A stretch of 64,000 nt of DNA. It comes from Pseudomonas anguilliseptica. Lineage in GTDB: Bacteria > Pseudomonadota > Gammaproteobacteria > Pseudomonadales > Pseudomonadaceae. This document shows, piece by piece, positions 63,515-64,000 of this stretch. The first letter of the stretch is position 1. Each line of letters opens with the position of its first letter. Position numbers and translations under genes: made by a program. The DNA is taken from NCBI RefSeq assembly GCF_021375795.1, contig NZ_JAEIOI010000003.1, forward strand, positions 496,001 to 560,000. Direction: 5' to 3'. The notes beneath the pieces were generated by a model, which saw nothing but the letters and a program-made list of their open reading frames with translations, had not been told where the DNA came from and did no database searches.

Positions 63515-64000
63515 TGCGTGCTGGCCGCGACTGCCCACTGGACTACCGCCTTACGCGGGATGCCTTTAGCGGTGAGCCGCTGTTCGACTGCCAGGCGCTG
63601 TATGTGGTCGGCGGCCTGTATGGCAATCGCCAGGCCCTGACCGCTCTGCAACGGCGCTTGGCGGCGGAGCCAAAGGCGCGGGTGGTGTTTAACGGCGACG
63701 CCCACTGGTTTGACCGCGACCCCGAGATTTTCCAGCAGATCGAGCAGGGTCTCAGTGCCCACCTGGCCCTGCGCGGCAATGTTGAAACCGAGCTGGGTCG
63801 CGCGGATGACAGCGGAGCCGGCTGCGGCTGCGCCTACCCGATGGACGTGGATGACGCGGTGGTCGAGCGCTCCAATGCCATCCAGCAGGTATTGAACCGA
63901 ACTGTGCAGGGCTTGCCGGGCATAGCCGAACGCCTGGCGTCACGGCCGAGCACGGCACTGGTCAGTGTGGCCGGGCGGCGCGTGGCGATCAGCCATGGCG
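63514..64000 (+). CDS. Metallophosphoesterase (calcineurin-like), partial at window end
   Basis: 162 codons are visible with no stop before the edge of the window. Signature pieces of the calcineurin-like fold are present: LYVVGGLYGNRQAL (the GDxHG position, here GGLYG), VVFNGDAHWFDRDPE (GDxxD-type), ALRGNVETELG (GNHE-type, here GNVE) and ISHG at the end (GHxH-type). Cysteines in GAGCGCAYPMDVDD are unusual. Coupled to the transporter by a one-base overlap. Altered metal residues suggest a special or degenerate site; the rest is needed to judge. Confidence 0.82.
   Translation, partial: MRAGRDCPLDYRLTRDAFSGEPLFDCQALYVVGGLYGNRQALTALQRRLAAEPKARVVFNGDAHWFDRDPEIFQQIEQGLSAHLALRGNVETELGRADDSGAGCGCAYPMDVDDAVVERSNAIQQVLNRTVQGLPGIAERLASRPSTALVSVAGRRVAISHG

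Noticed and set aside
62279..63538. Minus-strand frame of 419 codons
   Set aside because: Antisense shadow of the SSS transporter; Gln/His/Arg-rich composition.

Overview
The window reads as chromosomal DNA of a Pseudomonas-type gammaproteobacterium. It is GC-rich, almost every gene has a close Pseudomonas family counterpart, and local gene orders match ones I remember from P. aeruginosa: dsbA/cytochrome c/engB/ersA/polA/thrB/znu/met, the aa3 oxidase cluster, gcdR-gcdHG, fhp-fhpR and gabDT. I cannot name the species. Several blocks that lie apart in PAO1 are side by side here. These synteny statements come from memory, not from a search.

Layout. 1-4.4 kb: the 3' end of a DASH-type cryptochrome, then (minus strand) a diguanylate cyclase, an EEP-family hydrolase and dsbA. 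4.5-9.5 kb: cytochromes c4 and c5, engB, an ErsA-like sRNA with an envelope-stress-type promoter, and polA. 9.6-17.6 kb: a DUF2782 protein, thrB, the zinc uptake locus (znuA divergent from zur-znuC-znuB, with a Zur-box-like site between), a TPR-like lipoprotein, and the methionine importer metNIQ. 17.7-28.6 kb: a LysR regulator, a VOC protein, then haem A synthesis/assembly genes (SCO, ctaB, ctaA, SURF1) and the aa3 oxidase genes (coxB, ctaD, ctaG, ctaE). 28.6-35.5 kb: carbonic anhydrase, a radical SAM protein behind a perfect LexA box, an AEC transporter, a GFA-family protein, and a group of uncharacterised DUF4105/DUF2388/DUF1127 genes. 36-38.9 kb: the proton-translocating transhydrogenase pntAA-pntAB-pntB. 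39.4-43 kb: glutarate catabolism (gcdR, gcdH, gcdG). 43-47.5 kb: nitric-oxide defence (nnrS, a small membrane protein, fhp, fhpR) with a sigma-54 promoter and three NorR-like sites. 47.5-50 kb: an accessory AlbA_2/Schlafen-type gene beside tRNA-Arg(CCG). 50.2-54.6 kb: gabD, gabT and a receiver-HDOD protein. 54.6-57.5 kb: a LysR regulator, a methyltransferase and two small lipoproteins. 57.5-64 kb: a membrane GGDEF-EAL protein preceded by a BLUF photoreceptor gene, and divergently an ArsS-like radical SAM gene, an SSS-family transporter and a metallophosphoesterase that runs off the window.

Themes. gabT/gabD (davT/davD-like) plus gcdG and gcdH together could carry 5-aminovalerate through glutarate to crotonyl-CoA. 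Respiration is represented by the aa3 oxidase and its assembly factors, cytochromes c4/c5 and the transhydrogenase. c-di-GMP turnover appears twice, once next to a blue-light sensor. The least described systems are the ArsS-like radical SAM operon at the right end, the BLUF/GGDEF-EAL pair, and the DUF4105-DUF2388-DUF1127 group. I saw no insertion sequence, prophage or CRISPR array.
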